Source: JBKEDH01 sp047975295
GTDB taxonomy: Bacteria; Bacteroidota; Bacteroidia; Flavobacteriales; Flavobacteriaceae
Length of the DNA: 15,125 nt
Direction: 5' to 3'
NCBI GenBank assembly: GCA_047975295.1
Contig: JBKEDH010000031.1
Coordinates: 1-15,125 of the forward strand
Shown here: positions 1 to 7,370 of the stretch, in pieces
Numbering within the stretch: the first letter of the stretch is position 1
Layout of the letters: each line of letters starts with the position of its first letter
The notes under the pieces: generated by a model
What the model saw: the letters and a program-made list of their open reading frames with translations, nothing else
Database searches by the model: none
Told to the model about the DNA's origin: nothing
Program-made: the position numbers and the translations under genes

Positions 1-373
1 GACGACCTTGTAAGTCAGAAATTCTTTGTATTTTCATTGATATGGAAATTAAAAACCCCGTTTTTGCCTATTTTTGGGCTTTATCTATGCCTAAATATAC
101 AACAAAACCCTCGGTTTTACAAGGATTTTTTGTTTTATGAATGCGCCTGAAAAGAACTGGAAAAGGATCGATTTTAGCAAATAGAAAAGTCTAAATCACT
201 TCATTGTCTTATAGTGAAATTTTTACTACAATTTCTTTTTGTTAGAAAAAAGGATGCAATTCGCACAACAAAACAATGTACTAAAAATCAATTATTTTAA
301 ATTGCACTTTGCAAACCAGTTGCCTACTTAAATATAAATTTTATACCATTTCTATTTTAAAACAGAAAAGGTA
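1..373. other. Non-coding stretch downstream of pth, possible start of a minus-strand gene at its edge
   Basis: No convincing complete gene lies here. On the minus strand an ATG at 37-35 opens a frame that runs off the window edge (MKIQRISDLQGR). It could be the 5' end of a gene, but twelve codons prove nothing. Upstream of it, two TGCCTA hexamers (65-70 and 88-93) lie in direct orientation 23 bp apart, close to two helical turns, and could be an operator. Short hairpins with 3-nt loops (51-65, and around 106-120) are too weak to call terminators. Gene order familiar from related genomes would place a riboflavin kinase gene near pth, but it is not seen here. Confidence 0.3.
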
Positions 374-1000
374 TTACTTACCATTAAACACATTCATGGT
401 TGTATTTACACCGGCTAACACAAAGGATTTGATAAGTTCACAGGATTTGTTTAACCGTTCGCTTAATTTCTCCTGTTCTTCGTTGTCCCATTCGCCCAAA
501 ACGTAGTCGATTTGCTGTCCTTTTTTAAATGTGTCGCTTATACCGAAACGAAATCGATTGTATTGTGTTGTGCTTAATTTTTGCTGAATGTCCTTTAAAC
601 CATTATGGCCACCGTCGCTACCTTTTGTTTTTAAACGGATGGCTCCAAAGGACAGGTTTAAATCGTCCGTAATAATCAGTAAATTTTCCAAAGGTATTTT
701 TTCTTTAGTCAACCAATACAGAACAGCTTTTCCACTTAAATTCATATAAGTATTGGGTTTAAGGAAAGTTATTTGTCGCCCCTTTATTTTATATTGAGCC
801 ACATCGCCCAGTTTTTGGGTTTCGAACGATACCGATTCGGATTTAGCAAAAAAATCCAATATTTTAAATCCTATATTATGGCGTGTTTCGGTATATTTTT
901 CACCTATATTCCCCAGACCTACAATTAAATATTTCTTCATATTATCGACTTGTGGCGCAGTTGATTGTATTTTAAATAAACCTTTAAAAAATCTACGCAT
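374..1000 (-). CDS. pth: Peptidyl-tRNA hydrolase
   Basis: Cytosolic enzyme that cleaves the ester bond of peptidyl-tRNAs dropped from stalled ribosomes, recycling the tRNA. The core begins MKKYLIVGLGNIG. In long-form numbering the family residues are N31 (GLGNIG), catalytic H41 (RHNIGF), N83 (KPNTYMN), D112/D113 (ITDDLNL) and N133 (GGHNG). The frame opens at 1000 (208 aa), but the usual family start corresponds to the Met at 940 (188 aa). The 20 extra residues (MRRFFKGLFK...) are basic, and similar extensions may occur in relatives, so the true start is uncertain. The gene follows prs and the L25 gene in the same direction but sits beyond a strong hairpin terminator, so it depends on read-through or on its own weak promoter. 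Function is very secure. Confidence 0.96.
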   Translation of the reverse strand: MRRFFKGLFKIQSTAPQVDNMKKYLIVGLGNIGEKYTETRHNIGFKILDFFAKSESVSFETQKLGDVAQYKIKGRQITFLKPNTYMNLSGKAVLYWLTKEKIPLENLLIITDDLNLSFGAIRLKTKGSDGGHNGLKDIQQKLSTTQYNRFRFGISDTFKKGQQIDYVLGEWDNEEQEKLSERLNKSCELIKSFVLAGVNTTMNVFNGK

Positions 1001-1022
1001 GGTTTAATTTTTTGTAAAAATA

Positions 1023-1052
1023 AAAAAGCATCCCGAATCTGGGATGCTTTTT
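1023..1052 (-). terminator. Rho-independent terminator after the L25 gene
   Basis: A 12-bp perfect stem (1023-1034 with 1041-1052; core GCATCCC/GGGATGC flanked by A5/T5) closes a 6-nt loop. Read on the minus strand it follows the L25 stop codon and ends in a T run, so it should end the prs-L25 transcript before pth. Its A and T tracts are symmetrical, so it could also act on the plus strand. Confidence 0.9.
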
Positions 1053-1073
1053 AAGGTATGTTTAGAATATTGT

Positions 1074-1706
1074 TTATTCTTGAGAAGCTTCGGCAGCCGG
1101 TGTAGCTTCTGCTCCTTCGGCCGTTGTTTCATCTTCATCATCGTCAGAATCGTCAACCGAAGTTCTAGAACGTCTAACCATACATACAACTGTATTATCG
1201 GGATGCATAAATTTGTATGCATCGTCCGTTAAAGCTGTAATGTATAATTTTTGGCCAATTCTTAATGGAGTAATATCAGCTTCGATAAAATCGGGTAAAT
1301 TGGCAGGTAAGGCCTTTACTCTTAAGCTACGTTTATTTTTACGTAATACACCACCATTTTTAACACCACGGGAGTTACCGATAAACGATACCGGAATATC
1401 CATGGTAATTTCTTTGTCTTCGAATAACTGATAAAAATCGATATGCAAGATATTATCGGTTACTGGATGAAACTGGATATCCTGTAAGATAGCATTGTAC
1501 GTTTCACCATTGTTTAGAGCAATCACAACTGTATGCGCATTGGGCGTATAAACCAGTTTAGAAAATGCTAAGTCTGCTGCAGAGAAATGCACCGGTTTAT
1601 CCCCTCCGTATAATACGCAAGGAACCTCTCCAGCATTACGTAAGGCCTTGGTTGCTTTTTTGCCTACGCTTTCTCTTTTAGAGCCATTGATTGTAATTGA
1701 TTTCAT
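1074..1706 (-). CDS. rplY: 50S ribosomal protein L25, CTC/TL5 subfamily
   Basis: Binds 5S rRNA in the large ribosomal subunit. At 210 aa it is the long general-stress (CTC/TL5) form rather than the short L25 of about 95 aa. It has an N-terminal L25 beta-barrel (about residues 1-90, starting MKSITINGSKRESVGKKATK and including PCVLYGG), a C-terminal TL5 beta domain (about 95-180, with the ADITPLRIGQ stretch), and an acidic Ala/Glu/Asp-rich tail (about 185-210, including DDSDDDEDE) that is probably disordered. It starts 28 bp after the prs stop codon, so the two genes are very likely cotranscribed, and its own stop is followed by a strong hairpin. Family assignment is secure; the role of the acidic tail is unknown. 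Confidence 0.95.
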   Translation of the reverse strand: MKSITINGSKRESVGKKATKALRNAGEVPCVLYGGDKPVHFSAADLAFSKLVYTPNAHTVVIALNNGETYNAILQDIQFHPVTDNILHIDFYQLFEDKEITMDIPVSFIGNSRGVKNGGVLRKNKRSLRVKALPANLPDFIEADITPLRIGQKLYITALTDDAYKFMHPDNTVVCMVRRSRTSVDDSDDDEDETTAEGAEATPAAEASQE

Positions 1707-1734
1707 TTTTATTTATAATTAATTTAAGATTAAA

Positions 1735-2676
1735 TTACATAACAAATTTAGAACTAATAGATTTGTTGTTGTGCACCCGTTTCATTACCTGCGAGAACAA
1801 ATCGGCACAACTTAGTACCGTAATTTTACTGCTTAATGGTTTTACAGGTATCGAATCGGTTACTATCAATTCTTGTAATTTTGATTTTTCGATACGTTCG
1901 TAAGCTTCTCCCGATAAAATGGGATGTGTACAGATAGCCCTAACACTTAAAGCACCACGTTCTATCATTAAATCGGCTGCTTTTGTTAAAGTTCCTGCCG
2001 TATCGACCATATCATCTACTAAAACGACATTTTTGCCTTGTACATCGCCAATAAGTTCCATGTGCGAAATAACGTTGGCTTTTGCACGCTGTTTGTAGCA
2101 TATTACCACATCACTTTTTAAGGCTTTAGAGTAGGCGTAAGCCCGTTTAGAGCCTCCCATATCGGGCGATGCAATAGTTAGGTCGGGTAAATTTAGATTT
2201 TGTAGAAAAGGCAAAAATATGGTCGATGCAAATAAATGATCGACTGGCTTTTCGAAAAACCCTTGAATTTGGTCGGCGTGCAAATCCATAGTAATAATCC
2301 GGGTTGCTCCTGCCGCTTCCAACATCTTAGCTACCAATTTAGCTGCTATGGGCACTCTAGGTTTGTCTTTTCTGTCCTGTCTGGCCCAACCAAAATAAGG
2401 TAACACAGCCGTAATATGTCTTGCCGAAGCTCTTTTTGCGGCATCTAACATGAGTAGCATTTCCATTAGGTTTTCCGGTCCCGGATTAGTAGATCCTATA
2501 ATAAAAATACGTGTTCCACGAATAGATTCTTCATACGATGGCTGAAATTCGCCATCGCTATAAGTGGACATAATTACATTACCCAGATCTGCCCCAAAGG
2601 ACTTTGCTATTTTTTCACCTAACACTTTACTTTGCGAACATGCAAAAATTTTAGCTTCGGTAGCAACTGTTGGCAT
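1735..2676 (-). CDS. prs: Ribose-phosphate pyrophosphokinase (PRPP synthetase)
   Basis: Makes 5-phosphoribosyl 1-diphosphate from ribose 5-phosphate and ATP, feeding purine, pyrimidine, histidine, tryptophan and NAD synthesis. At 313 aa it has the usual class I length. Visible motifs include the N-terminal STYSDGEFQPSYEES segment, the RQDRKDKPRVPI catalytic loop, the metal/ATP-binding TMDLHADQIQGFF stretch and the PRPP-binding signature VVLVDDMVDTAGTL near residues 215-228. The start at 2676 gives the standard N terminus. A TAAATTTG box lies about 50 bp upstream on the same strand. It is the first gene of a prs-L25 unit, and this pairing is common in Flavobacteriaceae. Confidence 0.97.
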   Translation of the reverse strand: MPTVATEAKIFACSQSKVLGEKIAKSFGADLGNVIMSTYSDGEFQPSYEESIRGTRIFIIGSTNPGPENLMEMLLMLDAAKRASARHITAVLPYFGWARQDRKDKPRVPIAAKLVAKMLEAAGATRIITMDLHADQIQGFFEKPVDHLFASTIFLPFLQNLNLPDLTIASPDMGGSKRAYAYSKALKSDVVICYKQRAKANVISHMELIGDVQGKNVVLVDDMVDTAGTLTKAADLMIERGALSVRAICTHPILSGEAYERIEKSKLQELIVTDSIPVKPLSSKITVLSCADLFSQVMKRVHNNKSISSKFVM

Positions 2677-2727
2677 AGTTAACTTATTGTTTTATAGCGT
2701 AAAAACACGCCTGTTTTTTTACGAGCT

Positions 2728-2735
2728 GCAAATTT
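2728..2735 (-). promoter_or_regulatory. Promoter -7 box for prs
   Basis: On the minus strand the sequence TAAATTTG matches the Bacteroidota -7 consensus TAnnTTTG exactly, about 50 nt upstream of the prs start codon. No clear -33 TTG element is visible at the expected distance, so the call rests on one box and its position. Confidence 0.6.
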
Positions 2736-2792
2736 ATGCATTTATTTTAACCTAAAAAGTATATTAAGTGTAATTTTTAAGAAAAAAATATC

Positions 2793-2800
2793 TATTTTTG
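2793..2800 (+). promoter_or_regulatory. Promoter -7 box for tRNA-Leu
   Basis: TATTTTTG matches TAnnTTTG exactly and ends 13 nt before the first base of the mature tRNA. This predicts transcription starting only a few bases upstream of the tRNA 5' end. Confidence 0.65.
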
Positions 2801-2813
2801 CAGTCCGCTTAAA

Positions 2814-2895
2814 GCTCAAGTGGCGGAATTGGTAGACGCGCTGGATTCAAAATCCAGTTTCTTCGGAAGTGTGGGTTCGATTCCCACCTTGAGTA
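2814..2895 (+). tRNA. tRNA-Leu, anticodon CAA
   Basis: A complete class II cloverleaf of 82 nt. The acceptor 5' strand GCTCAAG pairs with CTTGAGT, leaving a G-U pair at 1-72. The D arm contains AATTGGTAGAC. The anticodon stem CTGGA/TCCAG holds the loop TTCAAAA with anticodon CAA at 2848-2850, which reads UUG leucine codons. The variable arm is long (TTTCTTCGGAAGT) as expected for leucine, and the T arm is GTGGG-TTCGATT-CCCAC. Base 2895 is the discriminator A. The 3' CCA is not encoded, so it must be added after transcription. The gene stands alone, with its own promoter and terminator. Confidence 0.97.
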
Positions 2896-2901
2896 CAAAC
2901 T

Positions 2902-2941
2902 AAAACCTCAAACTATTTAATTTGTAATAGATTGAGGTTTT
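2902..2941 (+). terminator. Rho-independent terminator after tRNA-Leu
   Basis: A long hairpin: AAAACCTCAA (2902-2911) pairs with TTGAGGTTTT (2932-2941), and after an A-A mismatch CTATT (2913-2917) pairs with AATAG (2926-2930) around an 8-nt loop. A run of T residues follows. It begins 6 nt after the tRNA and clearly ends that transcript. Confidence 0.9.
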
Positions 2942-3239
2942 TTGTTTTCCGTTTTTAGACAACCTTTTAAAAAAGTATTATAGAAAGTCGTTATAAAACA
3001 TCCTTTTTTCGTTCTATTACGTAGTTTAAAAAACCATTGTTTCCTTTTACAGCAATTTCAATTTATAACATTTAGCTATGCTTAAAGTACCAACAAATCT
3101 ATCTTTAATCTATAAAAGTGTTTTAAAATCGGGCTCCAAGATTTTTTAAATAAAATACCCATTATTAAGCTTTAATCGCACAGCAAAATGTTAATTTAAG
3201 TGTTCCATGCGACCATTAAAAAACAATAAATATTAACAC
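2942..3239. other. Gene-free spacer
   Basis: No open frame, tRNA or repeat is recognisable between the tRNA terminator and the lipoprotein gene. The promoter of the lipoprotein gene must lie here, but I see no exact TAnnTTTG box close to its start codon. The stretch is strongly AT-rich. Confidence 0.4.
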
Positions 3240-4148
3240 ATGAAAAACATAATTTTAACATTCACGCTTTTAACTATTCTTTTTTCCTGCAAAAACGATT
3301 CAAAACCCATAACCAGCACAGAAAACAGCGTTGTTTCTCATGAAAAACCCATATCCCAAAAAGATTTTAAGGAAGGTAAAATAGAAATCCAAATTTATTT
3401 CCCCGACAATCCTATCGGTACACTTTTAAAAAAAGTCGATCCAACCCAAGATGATATAGAATTACAAATTGCAACCTTGTCCAAGGCATTAAACAACAAC
3501 GACAAACTAAAAATAGATAAAATAAACAAGACCAATCCTTTGTTTCTTCTTCAATTGTTTTATGTACCTTTATTAAAAAACGAAATTTTTATAAAGAACA
3601 ACATAGCTCTTGCAAAATGTGATGGCCTAATTTATCACTTAGAAAATTTGATAAAAGAAGATGGAACCGGAACTGTTTTCATGCAGTCACAAAAAAACAA
3701 AAACAGCCAAGTAAGTTTTAATTATAGCAAAGATTATATTAGAAAAAGTACCATACAAACAATAATAAGCCAAGAGCAATTTATAAAAGAACAGACTAAT
3801 GAAACACTCAATATTGCCGGATATATGTGCAAGAAAACAATATATCGCCCAAAAGCGGGAACCCATGACACAAAAGCCAAAAAATTAGAAGTCTGGACAT
3901 CGAGCCAAATGCCCAAATCCTTAAATTTTCTGCATCCCTTTTACATAGAAGAAAATCATGGCATAATGAAAATAAGTGTATTTTTTGATGAGAACTTCCC
4001 AATGGTTTACGAATTTAAAAACATCATTGCACGTGAAGTAAAAGATAACGAAATGACAATCCAACAACACCTACCTATTTACGATTCGAAAACACAGGAA
4101 ATAGAAATTGGCAAAAAGACTATGGACATCATGTTTGGCGGACAATAA
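3240..4148 (+). CDS. Predicted lipoprotein of unknown function
   Basis: I do not recognise this 302-aa protein by family. It begins with a short basic N terminus, a hydrophobic stretch and a lipobox-like ending ILFSC, with Cys17 as the lipidated residue. Phe at -2 is unusual for strict lipobox models but tolerable in Bacteroidota. The mature protein should be anchored to a membrane and face the periplasm or the surface. Residues 20-110 are polar and lysine/asparagine-rich. The C-terminal part, with a GYMCKKTIY segment followed by KLEVWTS and by HPFYIEENHGIM, loosely recalls the layout of GLPGLI or DUF4412 proteins, in which a GY.CKK segment precedes a W-containing strand; this is only a resemblance. 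The gene stands alone between a tRNA and a mobile-element scar, with no obvious operon partner. Confidence 0.75.
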   Translation: MKNIILTFTLLTILFSCKNDSKPITSTENSVVSHEKPISQKDFKEGKIEIQIYFPDNPIGTLLKKVDPTQDDIELQIATLSKALNNNDKLKIDKINKTNPLFLLQLFYVPLLKNEIFIKNNIALAKCDGLIYHLENLIKEDGTGTVFMQSQKNKNSQVSFNYSKDYIRKSTIQTIISQEQFIKEQTNETLNIAGYMCKKTIYRPKAGTHDTKAKKLEVWTSSQMPKSLNFLHPFYIEENHGIMKISVFFDENFPMVYEFKNIIAREVKDNEMTIQQHLPIYDSKTQEIEIGKKTMDIMFGGQ

Positions 4149-4238
4149 ATGACTTTACTCCAATTTATTAAGACAAATTTTATATGTAGAAACACAGCTA
4201 ATTTGAAAAGGATTTAATTTAATAGGGTGCTTGTAAAA

Positions 4239-4626
4239 CTAAAAGGAAGAAAACACGAATGTTGAATCGTTAGCTTGCCTAATCTTTGAAATATCAGTAC
4301 CAAACTCCCTATCAACCACTTCAAAAAAACTATCAATTTGTTTTTTGCTAAATGGCTTTTCTTTATGTTGTTTAAAAAAAGAATTAAACAAATCTTTAAG
4401 ACAAAACTTACAATTAATATGTAAGAGCCTGTTTAAATTTGTATGATAGACTTTTTGTATAGTTTATTTTTGATGCAGAATAAGGCAATAGAAGATAATA
4501 GTGGGCTACTTGATGAAATTTTAACGAAATTATGCGCAAAAAGAGATATAGAAAAACAATTGATACAAATTTAAACAGGCTGTGTAATATCGTTTGCGAT
4601 TTAAACAATTTAAACAACAATAACAT
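4239..4626 (-). pseudogene. Short reading frame split by the miniature element (strand uncertain)
   Basis: On the minus strand, 4424 to the TAG at 4239 is open and protein-like (for example KPFSKKQIDSFFEVVDREFG), but it has no start codon of its own. If the 158-bp element and one copy of its TGTAA flank are removed, this frame joins without a shift to an ATG at 4626, giving a 74-residue protein. The same removal also joins a plus-strand frame ending at a TAA at 4661-4663 (its last part reads NIKSRLEKIMDAF), so I cannot be sure which strand was coding. The sequence is not recognised as any family. What is solid is that the element sits between two halves that are open when joined. Confidence 0.35.
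4425..4582 (+). mobile_element. Miniature inverted-repeat element, long copy
   Basis: A 158-bp element with near-perfect terminal inverted repeats: AGCCTGTTTAAATTTGTAT at 4426-4444 and its complement ending at 4581. It is flanked by TGTAA on both sides (4420-4424 and 4583-4587), consistent with a 5-bp target duplication. Inside there is only a 43-codon frame (4443-4574), far too small for a transposase, so it would be non-autonomous and moved by an enzyme encoded elsewhere. A shorter relative lies at 8134-8230. The short termini and lack of a transposase fit a MITE or a deletion relic of an insertion sequence; I cannot assign an IS family. Confidence 0.8.
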
Positions 4627-4700
4627 AAAAAGCAGACTTGAAAAAATAATGGACGCTTTTTAAAAGACTCTTAATATCCCTATTTTCTTATATTTACAGC

Positions 4701-6479
4701 ATGAGATGGATATCTGTATTATATCTTTTGTTTAGTATAGCGGTATTTTCGCAAGGCAACGATGTTCTCGCTAAAGAATATTATAAAAATGGCGATTACG
4801 AAAAGGCCCTTATAGAATACAAAAAACTATTTTCTAAATCTTCATTAAACATTAATTACGTGCTTGCCATAGTAGATATCCATCAGCAATTAGAGCAGTA
4901 TGATGAAGCCGAAAATTTTCTAAATCAAATCATGCCCCGAATAAATTATCCGGCATTTGTTGTCGAGTTGGGTTATAACCATCAACTTAAAAACGATTCT
5001 GTAGCAGCAACCAACTTTTACAATAAAGCATTAAAAAGTATAGAAGAACGTCCTTCTTATGTGTTTTCAGTAACCAATAGTTTTAAAAAACATGCACTTT
5101 TTAACGAAGCGATAAAAGCCTACGAAATAGCTATGCATTTAAAACCCGATTACAATTTTAGCTATCAATTGGCGCAACTTTATGGCGAGCAGGGCAAAAT
5201 AGAAGAAATGTTCAATAAATATATCGATTTTGTTATTGCCAACCCCACATCTTTAAACAGTATAAAGCGTCCTCTAAACGATTTTATTACCGAAGACGCA
5301 ACCAACGGAAACAATATCCTGTTGCGAAAAGTATTACTTAAAAAAAACCAACAAGCCCCCCATTTAATCTATAACGAATTATTAAGCTGGTTGTTTATTC
5401 AACAAAAAGAGTACAATAAAGCATTTGTACAAGAAAAAGCGATATTTAACCGAAATCCCGAAAGCCTTTCCAAGATAGAAGAATTGGCAGAGATAGCCAC
5501 CAAAGAACAGAATTACAACATAGCCAAGGATATTTTTGGCTTTATTGTCGAAACCGCTCAGGATATCGATATGGTTTTAAATGCCGAGCTATACTTGCTT
5601 CAAATAGAAATAAAATTAAGCAATAGAAAAGATTACGATAAAATCGATACCAAATTCCAAGTACTTTTTTCCAAGTATGGCTTAACCGTTTCAACATTGC
5701 AATTACAGGTGGCCTATGTCCACTTTTTAGCTTTTTACCAAAACAAAGCCGAAAATGCCATTGTATTTCTCGAAAAAAGTTTAGAATTACCGTTAAACGA
5801 TATGCAAATGGCCACGGTAAAATTGCAATTAGGAGACATTTTGGTACTCCGGGAGCAGTTTAATAAAGCCTTAATTTACTATACGCAAATACAGCGTAAC
5901 TTAAAAAACAGCACCATTTCGCAGATGGCCCGTTATAAAGTAGCAAAAACAAGCTATTATAAAGGTGATTTTAAATGGGCAGAGTCACAGCTTAATATCT
6001 TAAAATCATCAACATCGCAACTTATTGCCAACGATGCTTTGGATTTAAAACTATTAATTTCTGACAATAAACACGAAGACTCCCTTCAAATTGCATTGAA
6101 AAGTTATGCCAAAGCCGATCTGTTAGCCTTTCAAAATAAAAATGAAGCAGCAATAACGTTATTGGAGCAAATATTAAAAGACCATAAAACAGAACCGATA
6201 GTACCACAAGCCTTGTTTAAACAAGCACAGCTATTTGAAGTCGAAAAGGAATTTGAAAAAGCAATAGTTAATTACCAACACATTATAGACCATTATGCCG
6301 ATAGTGTTTTAATAGATGATACCCTATTTTATTTAGCCGAAATTTACGAAAAACAATTACTCCAAAACGAGAAAGCAAAGGCTCTGTACGAACAGATTGT
6401 TTTTAACCACGAAGCCAGTATTTATTTTGTCGATGCAAGAAAACGTTACCGAACCTTACGTGGCGATAATATTAATTAA
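4701..6479 (+). CDS. Secreted or periplasmic TPR-repeat protein
   Basis: A 592-aa protein with an N-terminal signal peptide (MRWISVLYLLFSIAVFSQG, cleavage probably near the Ser-Gln-Gly) followed by a helical solenoid of tetratricopeptide repeats. Clear TPR units occur at about residues 25-55 (AKEYYKNGDYEKALIEYKKL), 60-85, 128-155 (FNEAIKAYEIAMHLKPDY), 375-400 (LREQFNKALIYYTQIQ) and 505-570 (VEKEFEKAIVNYQHIIDHY and the following LAEIYEKQL unit). TPR solenoids usually hold protein partners, and no catalytic domain is visible. A TATATTTA sequence at 4689-4696, one mismatch from the -7 consensus, lies just before the ATG, suggesting a very short or absent leader. It is first of four plus-strand genes separated by only 16-23 bp. 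Its partner is unknown. Confidence 0.88.
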   Translation: MRWISVLYLLFSIAVFSQGNDVLAKEYYKNGDYEKALIEYKKLFSKSSLNINYVLAIVDIHQQLEQYDEAENFLNQIMPRINYPAFVVELGYNHQLKNDSVAATNFYNKALKSIEERPSYVFSVTNSFKKHALFNEAIKAYEIAMHLKPDYNFSYQLAQLYGEQGKIEEMFNKYIDFVIANPTSLNSIKRPLNDFITEDATNGNNILLRKVLLKKNQQAPHLIYNELLSWLFIQQKEYNKAFVQEKAIFNRNPESLSKIEELAEIATKEQNYNIAKDIFGFIVETAQDIDMVLNAELYLLQIEIKLSNRKDYDKIDTKFQVLFSKYGLTVSTLQLQVAYVHFLAFYQNKAENAIVFLEKSLELPLNDMQMATVKLQLGDILVLREQFNKALIYYTQIQRNLKNSTISQMARYKVAKTSYYKGDFKWAESQLNILKSSTSQLIANDALDLKLLISDNKHEDSLQIALKSYAKADLLAFQNKNEAAITLLEQILKDHKTEPIVPQALFKQAQLFEVEKEFEKAIVNYQHIIDHYADSVLIDDTLFYLAEIYEKQLLQNEKAKALYEQIVFNHEASIYFVDARKRYRTLRGDNIN

Positions 6480-6502
6480 CTTCCAATAGCCAACTATAAA
6501 AA

Positions 6503-6961
6503 ATGCAGTATAAAGCCAGTTCGCCCGAAGATTATATAAACCAAATTCCCGAAAACCGCCAAGAAGCCTTTAGCAAATTACGGGATATTATAAACAAAAA
6601 CCTGCCCAAAGGATTCGAGGAAGGCTTACAATACGGTATGTTCGGTTATTTTGTACCACACAGTATTTACCCCGATGGTTACCACTGCAAACCCAGCGAC
6701 CCCTTACCTTTTATGGGTATTGCTTCGCAAAAAAAATCCATTAATTTTTACCATATGGGCATTTATGCCATGCCCGAACTTTACCAATGGTTTGTAAACG
6801 AATACCCAAAACACTGTAAACGTAAATTGGATATGGGCAAAAGCTGCATTCGCTTTAAATATTTAAACGATATTCCGTACCAATTAATTGGTGAGCTTGC
6901 CACAAAACTATCGGTACAGCAGTGGATAAGTGTTTACGAAAACAGTTTTAAAAAGAAATAA
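6503..6961 (+). CDS. DUF1801 (YdhG-like) domain protein
   Basis: A 152-aa cytosolic protein with the DUF1801 layout: the N-terminal helix SPEDYINQIPENRQEAFSKL, then LPKGFEEGLQYGMFGYFVP, then a GIASQKKSINFYHMG strand pair, and a C-terminal KSCIRFKYLNDIPYQLIGEL segment. The family fold is small and its biochemical role is not established; some members are described as YdhG-like or phage-derived, but no activity can be read here. It begins 23 bp after the TPR gene stop and 21 bp before the VOC gene, so all are probably on one transcript. The family call is fairly firm; the function is unknown. Confidence 0.85.
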   Translation: MQYKASSPEDYINQIPENRQEAFSKLRDIINKNLPKGFEEGLQYGMFGYFVPHSIYPDGYHCKPSDPLPFMGIASQKKSINFYHMGIYAMPELYQWFVNEYPKHCKRKLDMGKSCIRFKYLNDIPYQLIGELATKLSVQQWISVYENSFKKK

Positions 6962-6982
6962 ACAACAAAAAATTATATACGA

Positions 6983-7354
6983 ATGATATTAGGAGCATTT
7001 TCAGTAAGTTTAAATGTAAAGGATTTAGAAACCTCTAAAAAATTTTACGAAACGCTGGGCTTTTCTGTTTTTGCCGGCGGAATGGCCCAAAACTACTTAA
7101 TAATGAAAAATGGCAATGCTTTAATCGGTCTATTTCAGGGCATGTTCAAAGGTAATATATTAACCTTTAATCCGGGTTGGGACGAAAATGCAAATTTAAT
7201 GGACAACTTTGACGATGTTCGTACCATTCAAAAACACTTAAAAAACAATAATATTGAATTAACAAACGAAACCGACGAAACCACAACTGGACCAGCTAGC
7301 ATTTTTTTAACCGATCCCGATGGTAATACCATTCTAATCGATCAGCATGTCTAA
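6983..7354 (+). CDS. VOC-fold (glyoxalase/bleomycin resistance-like) protein
   Basis: A 123-aa single-module pair of beta-alpha-beta-beta-beta units. The first strand SVSLNVKDLETSKKFYETLGF and the closing SIFLTDPDGNTILIDQH are typical of the superfamily. Most metal-dependent members have a His in the first strand and a Glu in the last. Here these positions appear as Ser/Asn (VSLNVKD) and Ile/Asp (TILIDQ), so a classical glyoxalase metal site is not evident in one chain and the protein may have a non-metal or binding role. Related flavobacterial proteins are usually annotated only as VOC family. It is the third gene of the closely spaced group. Confidence 0.87.
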   Translation: MILGAFSVSLNVKDLETSKKFYETLGFSVFAGGMAQNYLIMKNGNALIGLFQGMFKGNILTFNPGWDENANLMDNFDDVRTIQKHLKNNNIELTNETDETTTGPASIFLTDPDGNTILIDQHV

Positions 7355-7370
7355 CAGGTAGTAAAAAACA

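Noticed and set aside
4443..4574. 43-codon plus-strand frame inside the long miniature element
   Set aside because: The short copy stops after 15 codons in the same frame, and no family is recognised, so it is more likely a relic or chance frame than a gene.
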